Part shown: positions 1 to 9,900 of the stretch, piece after piece
Layout: every line of letters begins with the position of its first letter
Position numbering within the stretch: the first letter of the stretch is position 1
NCBI GenBank assembly: GCA_903955385.1
Contig: CAJBNH010000118.1
Location: forward strand, 1-36,044
Length of the DNA: 36,044 nucleotides
Reading direction: 5' to 3'
DNA from: an uncultured Myxococcales bacterium
GTDB lineage: Bacteria > Myxococcota_A > UBA9042
Notes under the pieces: model-generated
Seen by the model: the letters and a program-made list of their open reading frames with translations, nothing else
What the model was told of the DNA's origin: nothing
Database searches by the model: none
Program-made: the position numbers and the translations under genes

Positions 1-417
1 GCCCGTGCAAGACAGACCTTCGGCCACCGCAGCACGCAGCGCATACGCCACCGAGTGCAGGGGCTTGCGGGCCAGTTCCGGATCCTGGCCGATCTTCATG
101 CCCAGCCACGCGCCCGTCGTCAGGTCCGCCGGCTTCAACGCCACGCCCGAGCCCAGCGCGTAGCTGAACTGACCCGCCGCAACCTTGACCGTCACGGGAC
201 CCTCGAACCAGATCGGCGAACCGCCGGTCTGGTCCTTGTAGATCGCGAACACCGTCGCATAGTCGCCGTCCGCCGCCGCGCCGCCACCCGTTGAGTGTAG
301 CGTGCCCTCGATCAGTGCCGTTCCGGGCACCGCCGCCAGCGCCACCCCGGCGAGAAGGGTCGAGCCCAGCAACACGCCCCACAACGCGCCGAGCGTCGCC
401 AAGTGCTTGATCCCCAT
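1..417 (-). CDS. Secreted protein of unknown function, N-terminal part (cut by window edge)
   Basis: An open frame on the minus strand runs from an ATG at 417 to the window edge without a stop, so only the first 139 residues are visible. I chose this ATG over the in-frame ATG 12 bases upstream (429) because a GGAGG lies about 5 bases ahead of 417. Residues 1-28 form a clear Sec signal peptide: a Lys/His n-region, a Leu/Ala-rich core, and likely cleavage after ALA at 26-28. The mature part looks like a beta-sandwich with no cysteine until C137. Near residues 115-132 is an RKPLHSVAYALRAA segment. From memory, similar P-L-x-S-V-x-Y-A-x-x-A stretches recur in surface and tail-fibre-like proteins of Myxococcota and Planctomycetes, usually before a repetitive stalk. 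No function can be assigned. The call as a real secreted protein rests on the signal peptide, the ribosome site and the coherent reading frame. Confidence 0.75.
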   Translation of the reverse strand, partial: MGIKHLATLGALWGVLLGSTLLAGVALAAVPGTALIEGTLHSTGGGAAADGDYATVFAIYKDQTGGSPIWFEGPVTVKVAAGQFSYALGSGVALKPADLTTGAWLGMKIGQDPELARKPLHSVAYALRAAVAEGLSCTG

Positions 418-462
418 ACTGTCCTCCATGCAGCGATTTGCCCCGCCTCCGACCCGCTCCAA

Positions 463-480
463 CGGTCATGCCCATGACCG
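463..480. promoter_or_regulatory. 18-base perfect dyad, candidate operator
   Basis: CGGTCATG-CC-CATGACCG is a perfect inverted repeat with 8-base arms and a 2-base centre. It lies about 46 bases upstream of the start of the minus-strand secreted-protein gene (417), in a stretch of otherwise ordinary intergenic DNA. The symmetry and spacing fit a dimeric repressor or activator site. It could equally form a hairpin in the 5' leader. No regulator gene adjoins it. Confidence 0.4.
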
Positions 481-795
481 GACGGACTGAAAGGGGCCTC
501 GCATGACTACGAACCAGAGTGCACCGCTGCGGCCCTTCCCGTGAACTCTCGAGAATTTCGAGGCTTTCGGCATCTCCTGAAGATGAGACGACCTGCAGTT
601 TTGAACCTGTTGGCACCCGTGTGCAGAGCGCATGGCCCCACAGGGGCTACAGAGTGGACAACCTCGCAAGGGATTTCAACCCCCGAAACAAGTCGGGAGG
701 CCGAATTCTGCGCCTGATTGCCGTCTGCATCCGGATGATCCCTTGGGTGACCCGGAGAACGTGGAAACTGACGACTTTACGATTGTTTACCTGAC

Positions 796-824
796 TTGCA
801 CGCGTCACGTCAGGGATCTATCCT
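796..824 (+). promoter_or_regulatory. Putative promoter of the lamin-tail lipoprotein gene
   Basis: TTGCAC (796-801), a 17-base spacer, and TATCCT (819-824), followed at once by GCGCC. The -35 matches the consensus at three positions and the -10 at four. Support comes from the same -10/discriminator style recurring before other genes in the window (for example mnmA and the tRNA genes). It implies an untranslated leader of about 215 bases. Confidence 0.35.
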
Positions 825-1045
825 GCGCCGGGTCTGCGGGCGGGGCACCTCGCACTGCTGGACCACCACCTACCTCGCCTCCTCGGGCGCGGTCGGCCGC
901 CACGGCGACACGTCACCTCGTTCTCCGCGCGTCCTGTTGAAAGTGACCGCGGCGAAGTGGAAGCTATCTACCGACGCGTTGCTTGGCGCCCCGACAGGCC
1001 CAGGTCGACCGCCCGAGCACCTCGCTGCTCCAGCCAAGGTTCACG

Positions 1046-3841
1046 ATGTCCGACACGCGCAAGTTCAGGAGCCTTCCCGTCGTCCTTTCCCTGACCGCCC
1101 TGATGGTCACCGGTCAGGCGTGCGGCACCACCGATACCGGCGCCGACACCAGCAGCGGCTTTGACGGATTCATCACCGTGGACATCGAGGTCAAGACGGA
1201 CACCGACGTCAAGACCGACACCGACAGCAAGACCGACACCGACAGCAAGACCGACACCGACGTCCCGGTGGACAGCGACACGGTGGACAGCGACACGGTC
1301 GATGCGGACGACGCCGAAGTGGACGATGCCGATGTGGACTTGGACGCCGACGACGGGTCGGATGTCGATCTGGTGGATGTGAAGGACGTGCCCGACGTTC
1401 CGGTCGACCCGTGCGAGTCCAACCCTTGCCAGGAGCCCTTCAAGTCCGTGTGCACCAACGTCGATGGCGCCGCCGAGTGCAGCTGCGACGAGGGCAAGGA
1501 ACTGTACCCGGACGGGACGTGCGACAACCCGTGCATCAAGCCAGCAACGCCGCCCAAGCCGCAGTCCTTGACCGTCGGTGATCTGGTCATTACCGAGGTG
1601 ATGGTCAAGCCGGCGAACTCGACGGACGACGTGGGCGAGTGGTTTGAGGTGGTGAACGTTTCGGCCAACCCGCCCAAGGCCATCCAGCTCAATGGCCTGA
1701 CGATCACGGACAAGTCTGGCGCCGACGGTCACGTTATCAACCATTGCAAGCCCCTGTTGCTGCAACCCGGTGACGCCTTCGTGTTTGCCCGCAACGGCGA
1801 CCCGGCCAAGAACGGCGGCTTCGTCCCCGGCTACGTGTACGGCGACGACGTCACGTTGGGCAACGTCAGCGACAGCATCTACCTCCGCGCGGTCTACATG
1901 TCGGCCGGGCAGCCGCTGAACCTGGACATCGACAAGGTCATTTGGTCCGCGGACTGGCCGGTCAACTCGTGGACCGGCCACACCCTTGCCCTGGATGCGA
2001 CGCACACCACCTTCCTGGGCAACGACGCCGCGATCCACTACTGCCCCTCGCCGCACGTCATGAGCAATGGCGACTTCGGCACCCCCGGCTTCCTGAACGG
2101 CGCCTGCCCCGCCCCCGCGGACGAGGACAAGGACGGCATCATCGACGCGAAGGACAACTGCTGGAACGTCCCGAATCCTAACCAGGAAGACAAGGACCAG
2201 GACAAGCTCGGCGACGTCTGCGACAACTGCCCCGACAACGGGAACGAAGGCCAGTTCGACGCCGACTCCGATGGCAAGGGAGACGCGTGCGACCCGGCGC
2301 AGTGTGGCGACGCCGAACTCGACTTGAACGAGGACTGCGACGACGGCAACGCGAGCAACGAGGACTTCTGCTCGACGGAGTGCAAGAAGCTTGTCGTCAA
2401 GCCGCTGAAGGTCGTGTTCTCTGAGGTCTTCGTCCACTCGGACAAGGTCACCGACACGAGCAGTGAGTGGGTCGAGCTCTACAACGCGGACCCCGTGCCG
2501 ATCACCTTGAACAACTGGGTGTTCGAGACGGGCAAGGGCGGAAAGTTCACGATCCCCGGCTCTCCGGCCATCGCGATTCAGCCGGGCGGCTTCTACGTGC
2601 TGGGCGGGTCGACGGACACCAACAAGAACGGCGGCGCCAAGGTCGACATCGCGTGGAGCGGCATCACGCTGGACGACTCGGATGACACGCTGAAGATCAC
2701 AAAGGCCGGCGTCGTCGTTGACCAAATCCAGTACGGCGTGAAGACGCCCAAGCCGATCACCGGAAGCGCCGTTCAGCTGAGCCCCAGCCACATGAGCCCG
2801 TGGTTCAACGACTTTGCGGCCTACTGGTGCGTCGCCAACGGCGTCATCTCGCCGTCCGGCAGCGACCGGGGCACACCGGGCAAGTCCAATGCCACCTGCG
2901 CGCCGAACGGGGAAGACACCGACACCGACGGCGTGTTGAACGAGTTCGACAACTGCCAGCTCGACGCCAACGCCGATCAGGCCGACAGCGACATGGACGG
3001 CTTCGGCAACGTGTGTGACATCTGCCCCAGCACGTTGAATCCCAACCAGTACGACCTGGATGGCGACGGCATCGGTGACGCTTGCGACATCTGCACCTTC
3101 GACGCCAACCACGACCAGGCGGACGCCGACGGCGACGGCTGGGGCGACCCCTGCGACCTGCCCCTGTGCGGCAACAAGAAGGTCGAGCCAGGCGAGCAGT
3201 GTGACGACGGCAACTGGGACGCTGGCGACGGCTGTACCCCCGCGTGCCAGGCCGAGAACTTCCTCCCCGGAGTCATCGTCATCACCGAGCTGATGGTCAA
3301 CCCGGTCGGCACTGACGACGCCGCGGAGTGGATCGAGCTCTACAACACCAGCGACCTGCCCGTGGACCTGCGTGGCTGGGTCCTGCGCGACGACACCAGC
3401 CCCACCAAGGTGGCGTTTCCCAGCAACAAGCCGCTGCTGGTGCCGGCCAAGAACTACCTGCTGATTGGCGGGTCGGCCGACAAGAAGCTCAATGGCGCGG
3501 CATCGGTGACCTACGGCTACTGGACCGCCGGGCAGAAGTCGCCCTTCTCGATGAACAACAGCAGTCCCGACGAGGTGATCCTCGAGTGGAATGGCAAGAT
3601 CATCGACAAGGTGGCCTACGAGCCCATGGGCTGGTCGTGCCAGCAGGATCCGCCGCCGGAAAACTGCCAGACGATTGGCTTCCCCGGTCTGACCGGCAGC
3701 AAGTCGATGTCTCTGGACCCCGGCAAGTACGACGCGACCAAGAATGACAGCCCCACCGCGTGGTGCGACGCCTTGCTGCCGTACGGGTCGGTGTCCGGCA
3801 ACTTCGGTACGCCTGCGGCGCTGAATACCGTCTGCAAGTAG
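1046..3841 (+). CDS. Large lipoprotein-like surface protein with three lamin-tail domains and thrombospondin type 3 repeats
   Basis: 931 residues from ATG 1046. An in-frame TTG at 983 exists, but only 1046 places the hydrophobic signal (residues about 9-26, ending VTGQAC) at the N-terminus; a modest AAGG lies upstream. The signal resembles a lipoprotein signal with a non-classical lipobox (G-Q-A-C). Next is an acidic Thr/Asp linker (about 35-110) with a tandem K-T-D-T-D repeat, then a six-cysteine EGF-like segment (about 128-160). Three lamin-tail domains follow (starting near 177, 453 and 744; each opens with an I-T-E-x-M/F-V strand and has an E-W-x-E-x-x-N core). They are separated by thrombospondin type 3 calcium-binding repeats (about 358-415 and 622-715), each ending in a myxobacterial cysteine-rich repeat (C-D-D-G-N). 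This architecture is typical of cell-surface proteins of Myxococcota. Role inferred: calcium-stabilised adhesion or matrix protein; no catalytic motif is seen. It is convergent with the giant gene downstream. Confidence 0.85.
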   Translation: MSDTRKFRSLPVVLSLTALMVTGQACGTTDTGADTSSGFDGFITVDIEVKTDTDVKTDTDSKTDTDSKTDTDVPVDSDTVDSDTVDADDAEVDDADVDLDADDGSDVDLVDVKDVPDVPVDPCESNPCQEPFKSVCTNVDGAAECSCDEGKELYPDGTCDNPCIKPATPPKPQSLTVGDLVITEVMVKPANSTDDVGEWFEVVNVSANPPKAIQLNGLTITDKSGADGHVINHCKPLLLQPGDAFVFARNGDPAKNGGFVPGYVYGDDVTLGNVSDSIYLRAVYMSAGQPLNLDIDKVIWSADWPVNSWTGHTLALDATHTTFLGNDAAIHYCPSPHVMSNGDFGTPGFLNGACPAPADEDKDGIIDAKDNCWNVPNPNQEDKDQDKLGDVCDNCPDNGNEGQFDADSDGKGDACDPAQCGDAELDLNEDCDDGNASNEDFCSTECKKLVVKPLKVVFSEVFVHSDKVTDTSSEWVELYNADPVPITLNNWVFETGKGGKFTIPGSPAIAIQPGGFYVLGGSTDTNKNGGAKVDIAWSGITLDDSDDTLKITKAGVVVDQIQYGVKTPKPITGSAVQLSPSHMSPWFNDFAAYWCVANGVISPSGSDRGTPGKSNATCAPNGEDTDTDGVLNEFDNCQLDANADQADSDMDGFGNVCDICPSTLNPNQYDLDGDGIGDACDICTFDANHDQADADGDGWGDPCDLPLCGNKKVEPGEQCDDGNWDAGDGCTPACQAENFLPGVIVITELMVNPVGTDDAAEWIELYNTSDLPVDLRGWVLRDDTSPTKVAFPSNKPLLVPAKNYLLIGGSADKKLNGAASVTYGYWTAGQKSPFSMNNSSPDEVILEWNGKIIDKVAYEPMGWSCQQDPPPENCQTIGFPGLTGSKSMSLDPGKYDATKNDSPTAWCDALLPYGSVSGNFGTPAALNTVCK
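1190..1261 (+). repeat. Tandem 18-base repeat, four copies, encoding (V/S)KTDTD
   Basis: Four consecutive 18-base units read (V/S)-K-T-D-T-D in frame in the lipoprotein linker; units 2-4 are nearly identical at DNA level. Copy number could vary by slippage, changing the length of the spacer between the membrane anchor and the folded domains. Confidence 0.85.
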
Positions 3842-3953
3842 CGTCCGCCCACCCGGCAGGTCCCGCTCCCCTTCCCCGCAAACCTCGCCCAAGCAAGCGC
3901 GGCGGCCCCGTCGAACGACAGGGACCACCGCTGCGGCCTGCTTTCGCTGTGAG

Positions 3954-6900
3954 CTAGTCGAGGTGCAGGGCGCGCTTCAAGGACGACAGCGACAAGTCCG
4001 GCGCCTGGTACTCGGGGTTCATGGTGCCGGTGAAGCCACCTGCGCCCGCCTGCACGCGGCCCTTGGCGCCGACGCTCATCTCTGCCAACTTGAGTGGATC
4101 CGGGGACTTGTCGTAGCTCCACACGGTCGCCATGACCGAGAAGATGCCGACGTCAAGACCCACCTTCACCTTGGCAAAGAACGTCAGAACCAGATTCAGG
4201 GCCGCCGTCAGCTTGGCGTCGACCGGCATGTCGAAGTTCAAGCCGTTGCGGTCGACCGTGATGGTCGGGTCCGCGGACAACGCCGCCTCGAGGTGCAGGT
4301 TCAGCGCCGCGCGCAGGCCAGCCTCGACCGCGACGACCGCCGCCGACACCTGGACGGAGCCCTCGACGTACGCGTTCAGGTCGCAGTAGGCGCTCGACGC
4401 CAGATGCCCCGTCACGCTCATCGACGCGAATGCGGGTTCCATCAAGTCGACCTCGCCGCCCAGCGAGATGTTGCTGAGCGTCAAGGGCTTGATGCCACAC
4501 TCGATTCCCAGGCCGGCGCCCACCTTCACCTTGACGGTCGGGGGCGTGTAGACCACGAACGACAGGTCCAGCAGCGTGATGTCTTTCTTGTAGGGCTCGG
4601 GCTTGAAGAGCTCGAACGGGCCGGGGATGTTCACGCTGCCGCGCAGCTTGACGTGGCCCTGGTCGTCCAGCGCGACGCCCGCCATGCCATGAACATCCTT
4701 GCTGATCTGGATGTCGACGCTGCCCTCACCGGTGAACTTCTGGTCGCGCGACAGCGTCACGCCCAGCTTGCCTTTGACGCGGTCGTGCGGTTGGAACTCG
4801 ACCTCGCCGGTGCCGTAGAAGACCGACTGACCGCCCACGTCCTCGTAGTTCACATCGAACGTGCCACGGCCGAACTTGCCCGCGTCGATGGTGCCCTTGC
4901 CGGTCGCTCCCATCAGCTTGTTCTTGCTGACACTGGCTTGGAGTTCAGCTCCCTCGATCTTCACGGGACCGGCCGTCCACGCCTTGATTTGCGTGAGCTT
5001 TCCGGTACCGCTGACCTCTTGCTTCTCGACGTCGATCTCGCCCGACAGCTCGCCCTTGGCGATGCCGGTGAGCTCGGCCTCGATCCGGCCTGCGACGCGG
5101 GAGAGCTTCTGACCGTCGACCGTCGCCGACACGCTACCGCCGGTGATGGCGACCTTGCCGCCGGCGAGCTCCTTTCGCTCGGTCAGCGTCAGCGTCGCGG
5201 TGCCCTTGATGCTCTCCATCGTGCTGCCGGACTCGATCTCGACCGTGCCCTTGCCCCAGCCGAAGACCGTGATGTCAACGCGTCCGCCAAAGTCCTTCAG
5301 GGCGTTGTTCTCGAAGTTGGCGATGATCTTTCCGCCCGACAGCTCTGCGAACTTGCCGATCGGCTTGGGCTTTTCCAACGCGAGGCCGGCCTGACCCGTG
5401 AAGCTGGTCAGCGTGCTGGAGCGGTCGATGCGGATCCAGCCCTTGCCGAAGTCCTTCACCTCGCCTTCTGCCTCGCCGTAGATGCTCTTGATCTGATTGG
5501 CTTCGAAGTCCGCACCCAGCGACGCGCGCGTAATCGTGACGAAATCGCCCAGCTTCTTGGGCTGTTCGAGCTCGATCTTGCCGCTGCCGGACACGGACTC
5601 GGCGGTCGAGCCGTCGCGTACCGTCAGCTCGCCCTTGCCCCACTCGCGCACGCCGACGCGCACGGTGCCGCCGAAGTCCTTCAGTGAGCTCGCCTCGAAA
5701 TTGGCGCGCAGGTAGCTGCCCTTGAGCAGGCTGATCGGGTCGACGAGGTCGTGGTCGTTGATGACCTCGAGCGAAGCTGTGCCGGAGACGCTGTTGAGGT
5801 CCTGAGCCTTGAAGTTCAGCGTGCCCTTGAGCCACTCCTCGTAGCCAACCTCGATGTTGCCGCGGTACTCGGTGACGGCGTTGGCCGTGAAGTCCGCTTC
5901 CAGCGAGGAGTTTTGGCGGATCGCGATCTTGCCGAAGGTCTTCTCTTGGACGACCGAGACCACCGCCTTGCCCGAGAGCTCGTCGAGCGTGCCGGTCGCG
6001 GTGATGCTGCCCAGCAGCCACTTGTCGTACTCGATGGACAACTGGCCGGACACATTGGTGATCCCCGTGCCGTCGAACATCGCTTGGGCATTGCCGCCCT
6101 TCTTCAGCATCAGGGCGCCGCCGAGGTCCTTGTCCTTCAACAGCTCGATCTGCGCCTGTCCGGAGATCGACTCGAGGGTCGAACCGGAGGCCACGGTGAT
6201 CATGCCCCCGACGTACTCGGTCCACTCGAACCCGACCGTGCCAGAGATCGTCGTGATCTTGGAGGCTTCCATCTGGCCTTGGGCGCGGCTGTCCTTCTTC
6301 AGCTTGACCTGACCGCCCAGGTCCTTGTCCTCCATCGTGCTCAGGTGAATCTGGCCAGACAGCGAGTCGATCTTGTTGTCGCCCGACAGCGTGACGCCGC
6401 CCTTGATCCACTTCTGGTACTCGATGTCTGCGTTGCCGCCGAAGCTGTCGATCGCCGACGCCACGACCTTGGCGCGCAGGTTGCTGCCGGTCTTCAGGAC
6501 GATGTCGTGCGGCAGCGGCTTGTCGGACGTGACGACCGCCGCGCCGTGGCCGGAGACCGACTCGAACGTGCTGGTTCCGTCGACCACCAAGTCGCCCTTG
6601 GCCCACTCCTGATAGGTCCAATTCACCAAGCCGCCGAACGTGCCAAGCTTCGACGCCGCGACGTCGACCGTGACCGAGCCGCCCTGCACCAGCGTGAAGT
6701 CGCCGATCTTCTTCTCGTTCTTCAGCTGCACGGTCGCGCGGCCAGAGATCGAGTCGACCGTCGAACCGGCGTCGACGCGGATGGAGCCCGCGAGCCAGTC
6801 CTCGTACTGCACGAGCAGCACGCCGCCGAAGGTCGTCAGCTCGTTGTTGGCGAATTTCGCTTCCGCGTTGCCGCCTTGCAGCAGCTTGAGGCCGGACGAG

Positions 6901-9900
6901 CCGACCTCCTTGTCGCCGATCAGCTCGACCTGCGCCGAGCCGCTGAGGGCGCGGAAGTTCGACCCCGCGTCGGCCGTCAGCGTGCCGCGCAACCAGCTGT
7001 CGTAGTCAATGGCGAGGCGGCCCTGGAAGCTTGCGTCCTCGACCGAGGCGCCGGCAGCCAGCTCGAGCTCGACGTTGCCCCCCTTGCGGGCCGTGAACTT
7101 GTCGCCCAGCGGCTTGTCTGCCTTGAGGATCGCGCCTGCCTTGCCGCCGTAGGGACCGGCGACCGGCGTGCCCTTGGGGATCTCGACCCAACCGCCGATC
7201 CAGCCGTCGTGCTCCCAATCGATGCGGCCGCCCATGTTCTCGGGCTTGCTGTTCGCGACCGTCAGCTCAAGGTTGCCACCGGCAAGCAGCTTGGTCTTCG
7301 CCACCGGAGCCGTGTCTTCCAGCAGACGCCCCGTGGCCTTGCCGCTGATGGCGGTGACCGGCGACTTCGGGATCGTGATTGCGCCGTCCAAGTGCGCCTT
7401 CGGGTCCTTGTACTCCCACTGGGCCTCGCCCTCGATGGTGTCGAAGGCGTTGTTCTTGAACTGGGCTTCCAAGTTGCCGCCCTGACGCAGCTCGAACTGA
7501 CCGCCACCCGGCGCGAAAGGCTTGATGACCTGCGCCCGGGCCAGGCCGTTGACCGACTTCGGCGTCGACTCGGTCAGCTCGATGGCCCCCTGCAGCCAGT
7601 CGCTATATTGGAAGCGTGCCTTGCCACTGAACTTCTCGACCTCGGCGGCCGACACCTGAACCTCGAAGCCGCTGCCCGACAGCAGCTTGACCTCGGTGCC
7701 CGACAGCGGGAAGTCGCGGATGAGGCGCGCCTCTCCCTTGCCCCGCAGCGCATCCAAATTCTGCTTGCCCTCGATGGAGAGCGAGCCCTGAAGCAGGTCG
7801 CTGTACTGCCAACGGACCTCGCCGCCCCACTGCTGCAGCGCGTTGCCCTTGATGTCGACCTCGGCGCTGCCACCGGGCAGGAGCTTCAGCTCGCCGGCCA
7901 CGGGCTTCTCAGCCACGACGCGTGCCTGGGCATTGCCGTCGATCGACTCCAGCTTGGAGGTCTGCAGACTGACGTTGCCCTCAGCCCAGTTCTGGAACTT
8001 CCATCCGAGCTCGCCCGAGACTCCTTGGAACTGACTGTTCTGCAAGGTCGCTTCGGCGCTGGAGCCCTGCTTGACGAATAGCTCGGAGCCGCCCACCGCG
8101 TAGTCTCGCGTGAACGCAGCGTTGCCCTTGCCACCGACCGACTCGAGCGTCGAGCCCGCGTCAACTTGCAGCGTGCCGTCCAACCAGTCGCTGTACTTGT
8201 AGTACGCCGTGCCGCCGAAGGTCGTGAGCTTGTTCGCGGCGAGCTCTGCCTGCAGCGCACCGCCCGCCTTCAGGGACAGGTCACCCGCAAGCGGCTTGTC
8301 TTCCAGAAGCGCCGCCGTGCCCTTGCCGCTCAGGTTGTCCAGCTTGCTGCCGTCTTGAATCGACAGCGTTCCAGCCAGCCAGCTCTGGAACTGCCAGTTC
8401 AGGTCGCCGCCGAAGCTGTCTGGCTTGGAACCGGCGATGGCTGCACGCAGCTCGCCGCCGCGCCGCAACTTCAGGTCGCCAATGTCCTTTTCGGCCTTCA
8501 GGTACGCGCGGCCGTTACCGTTGAGGTTGGTGAACGTGGAACCCTGAACATCGACTTCGCCCGCAAGCCAGCCCTCGTAGTCCCACGCGAGGTTCGCGCT
8601 GAACGGCACATCCAACAGCGACTTTGCGGTGTCGAACTCGAGCTGCATGTTGCCGCCGCGCTCGATCGCAAACGGCGGAGCCACTTCCTTGCGCTGGATG
8701 ACGGAAGCCGTCGCTTGGCCAGTCAAGTGGTCCGGAGCCGACGGGTTCAGCGTGACTGAGCCGCCCAGCCAGCCGGCGTGACGCCACTCGACCTGTCCAC
8801 CCAGCTTGGTGACCGCGCTGGCGGCGAAATCGACTTGCAGATCGCCGCCTTGCTTCAACGTGGTCTCATTGCCCAAGTCCTTGGAGGCCGACAGCTTGGC
8901 GGTGGCCGTCCCGGAGATCGCGTCGAGCGTGCTGTAGTCAGGCACCGACACGTTGCCTTCGAGCCACTCGTCGTACTTCCAGCCGACCTCACCGCCCACG
9001 CCTTCCAGCGCGTTCGCGTTGAACTTGCCGCGCAGGGCCCCGCCTCGCTGAAGCTCCAGCTTGCCGTCGCCGACCGCCTTCTGCTCTTTCAACGTCGCAG
9101 TGCCCGAGCCCGAGACCTGCTTGCCGTCGCCCACGTCGACGTGGAGGTTGCCCTCGAGCCACTGCTCGTAGCGCCAATTCACGTCGCCGGTGAAGGACTT
9201 CGCCTGATTGTTGGCGATCTCGACCTGAGCCGAGCCGCCGCGCAGCAGCGAGAACTTGTCGTCGAGCGCCTTGTCGAGAATCAGCGTCGCCTTGACGGTG
9301 CCGTTGACCTGCTCGAGGTTCGAGTTCTGGATCGCAAGGTCGCCTTGCAGCCAGTCCTCGTAGCCCACACCCACCTGGCCGCTGAATTGTTGGAGCTGCG
9401 ATCCGTCGAATTGCGCTGTGAGCGTCCCGCCTTCGAGCAACGAAACCTGCTCGTCCAGGATGTAGTTCTTGGCGAGCGTCGCCGTGATGGACCCCGTCAG
9501 CTTGTCGGGGGTCGAACCGGCGTCGAGCACGACGGTGCCCTTGAGCCACTCATCTGCGCCGTAGGTCCACGGCAGCGTGCCGTCCAGCGACTTGACCGCG
9601 CTGTTCTCGACCGTGACTTGGCCGCCGCCGCCCGGCTGAAGCGTCAGCTCGGTGCCCGGCAGGTTGTAAGGCGCCTCGATCGCCGCCGTCGCCTTGCCGC
9701 TAATCTGCTGCACCGTCGACTTGGGGTCGACCGTGACGTTGCCCTTGAGCCAACCGCCGTAGGTGAAGTCCGCGGTGCCGCCGAAGGTCTCGATCTTGCT
9801 CTGCGCGATGTGCGCCTGGATGTTCGAACCGGCTGCAACGACAGTCAAATCGCCGAACGGCAGGTCCGTGAGCAGTTGCGCGTCTGCGTCGCCAGTGATG

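Larger units (their letters stand above)
430..1045. other. Intergenic region of about 600 bases, no gene seen
   Basis: Divergent spacer between the secreted-protein gene and the lamin-tail lipoprotein. Open frames here lack ribosome sites and coherent protein character. The base composition is visibly less GC-rich than the flanking genes. It holds the 463-480 dyad, three short hairpins in a row (GCAC/GTGC at 613-624, GCCCC/GGGGC at 635-647, CCCGA/TCGGG at 682-697) and a promoter-like pair at 796-824. A structured RNA or long leader is possible, but nothing is recognised. Confidence 0.5.

Noticed and set aside
968-3928. Minus-strand open frame of almost 1,000 codons opposite the lamin-tail lipoprotein gene
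   Set aside because: The product is Val/Arg/Gly/Asp-rich without domains, signals or a ribosome site. It arises from GC3 bias mirrored from the real plus-strand gene, which has clear domains.
3842-3953. Terminator between the convergent lipoprotein and giant genes
   Set aside because: Only GGTCCC/GGGACC with a 56-base loop and some weak short pairings were found; not convincing enough to list as a feature.
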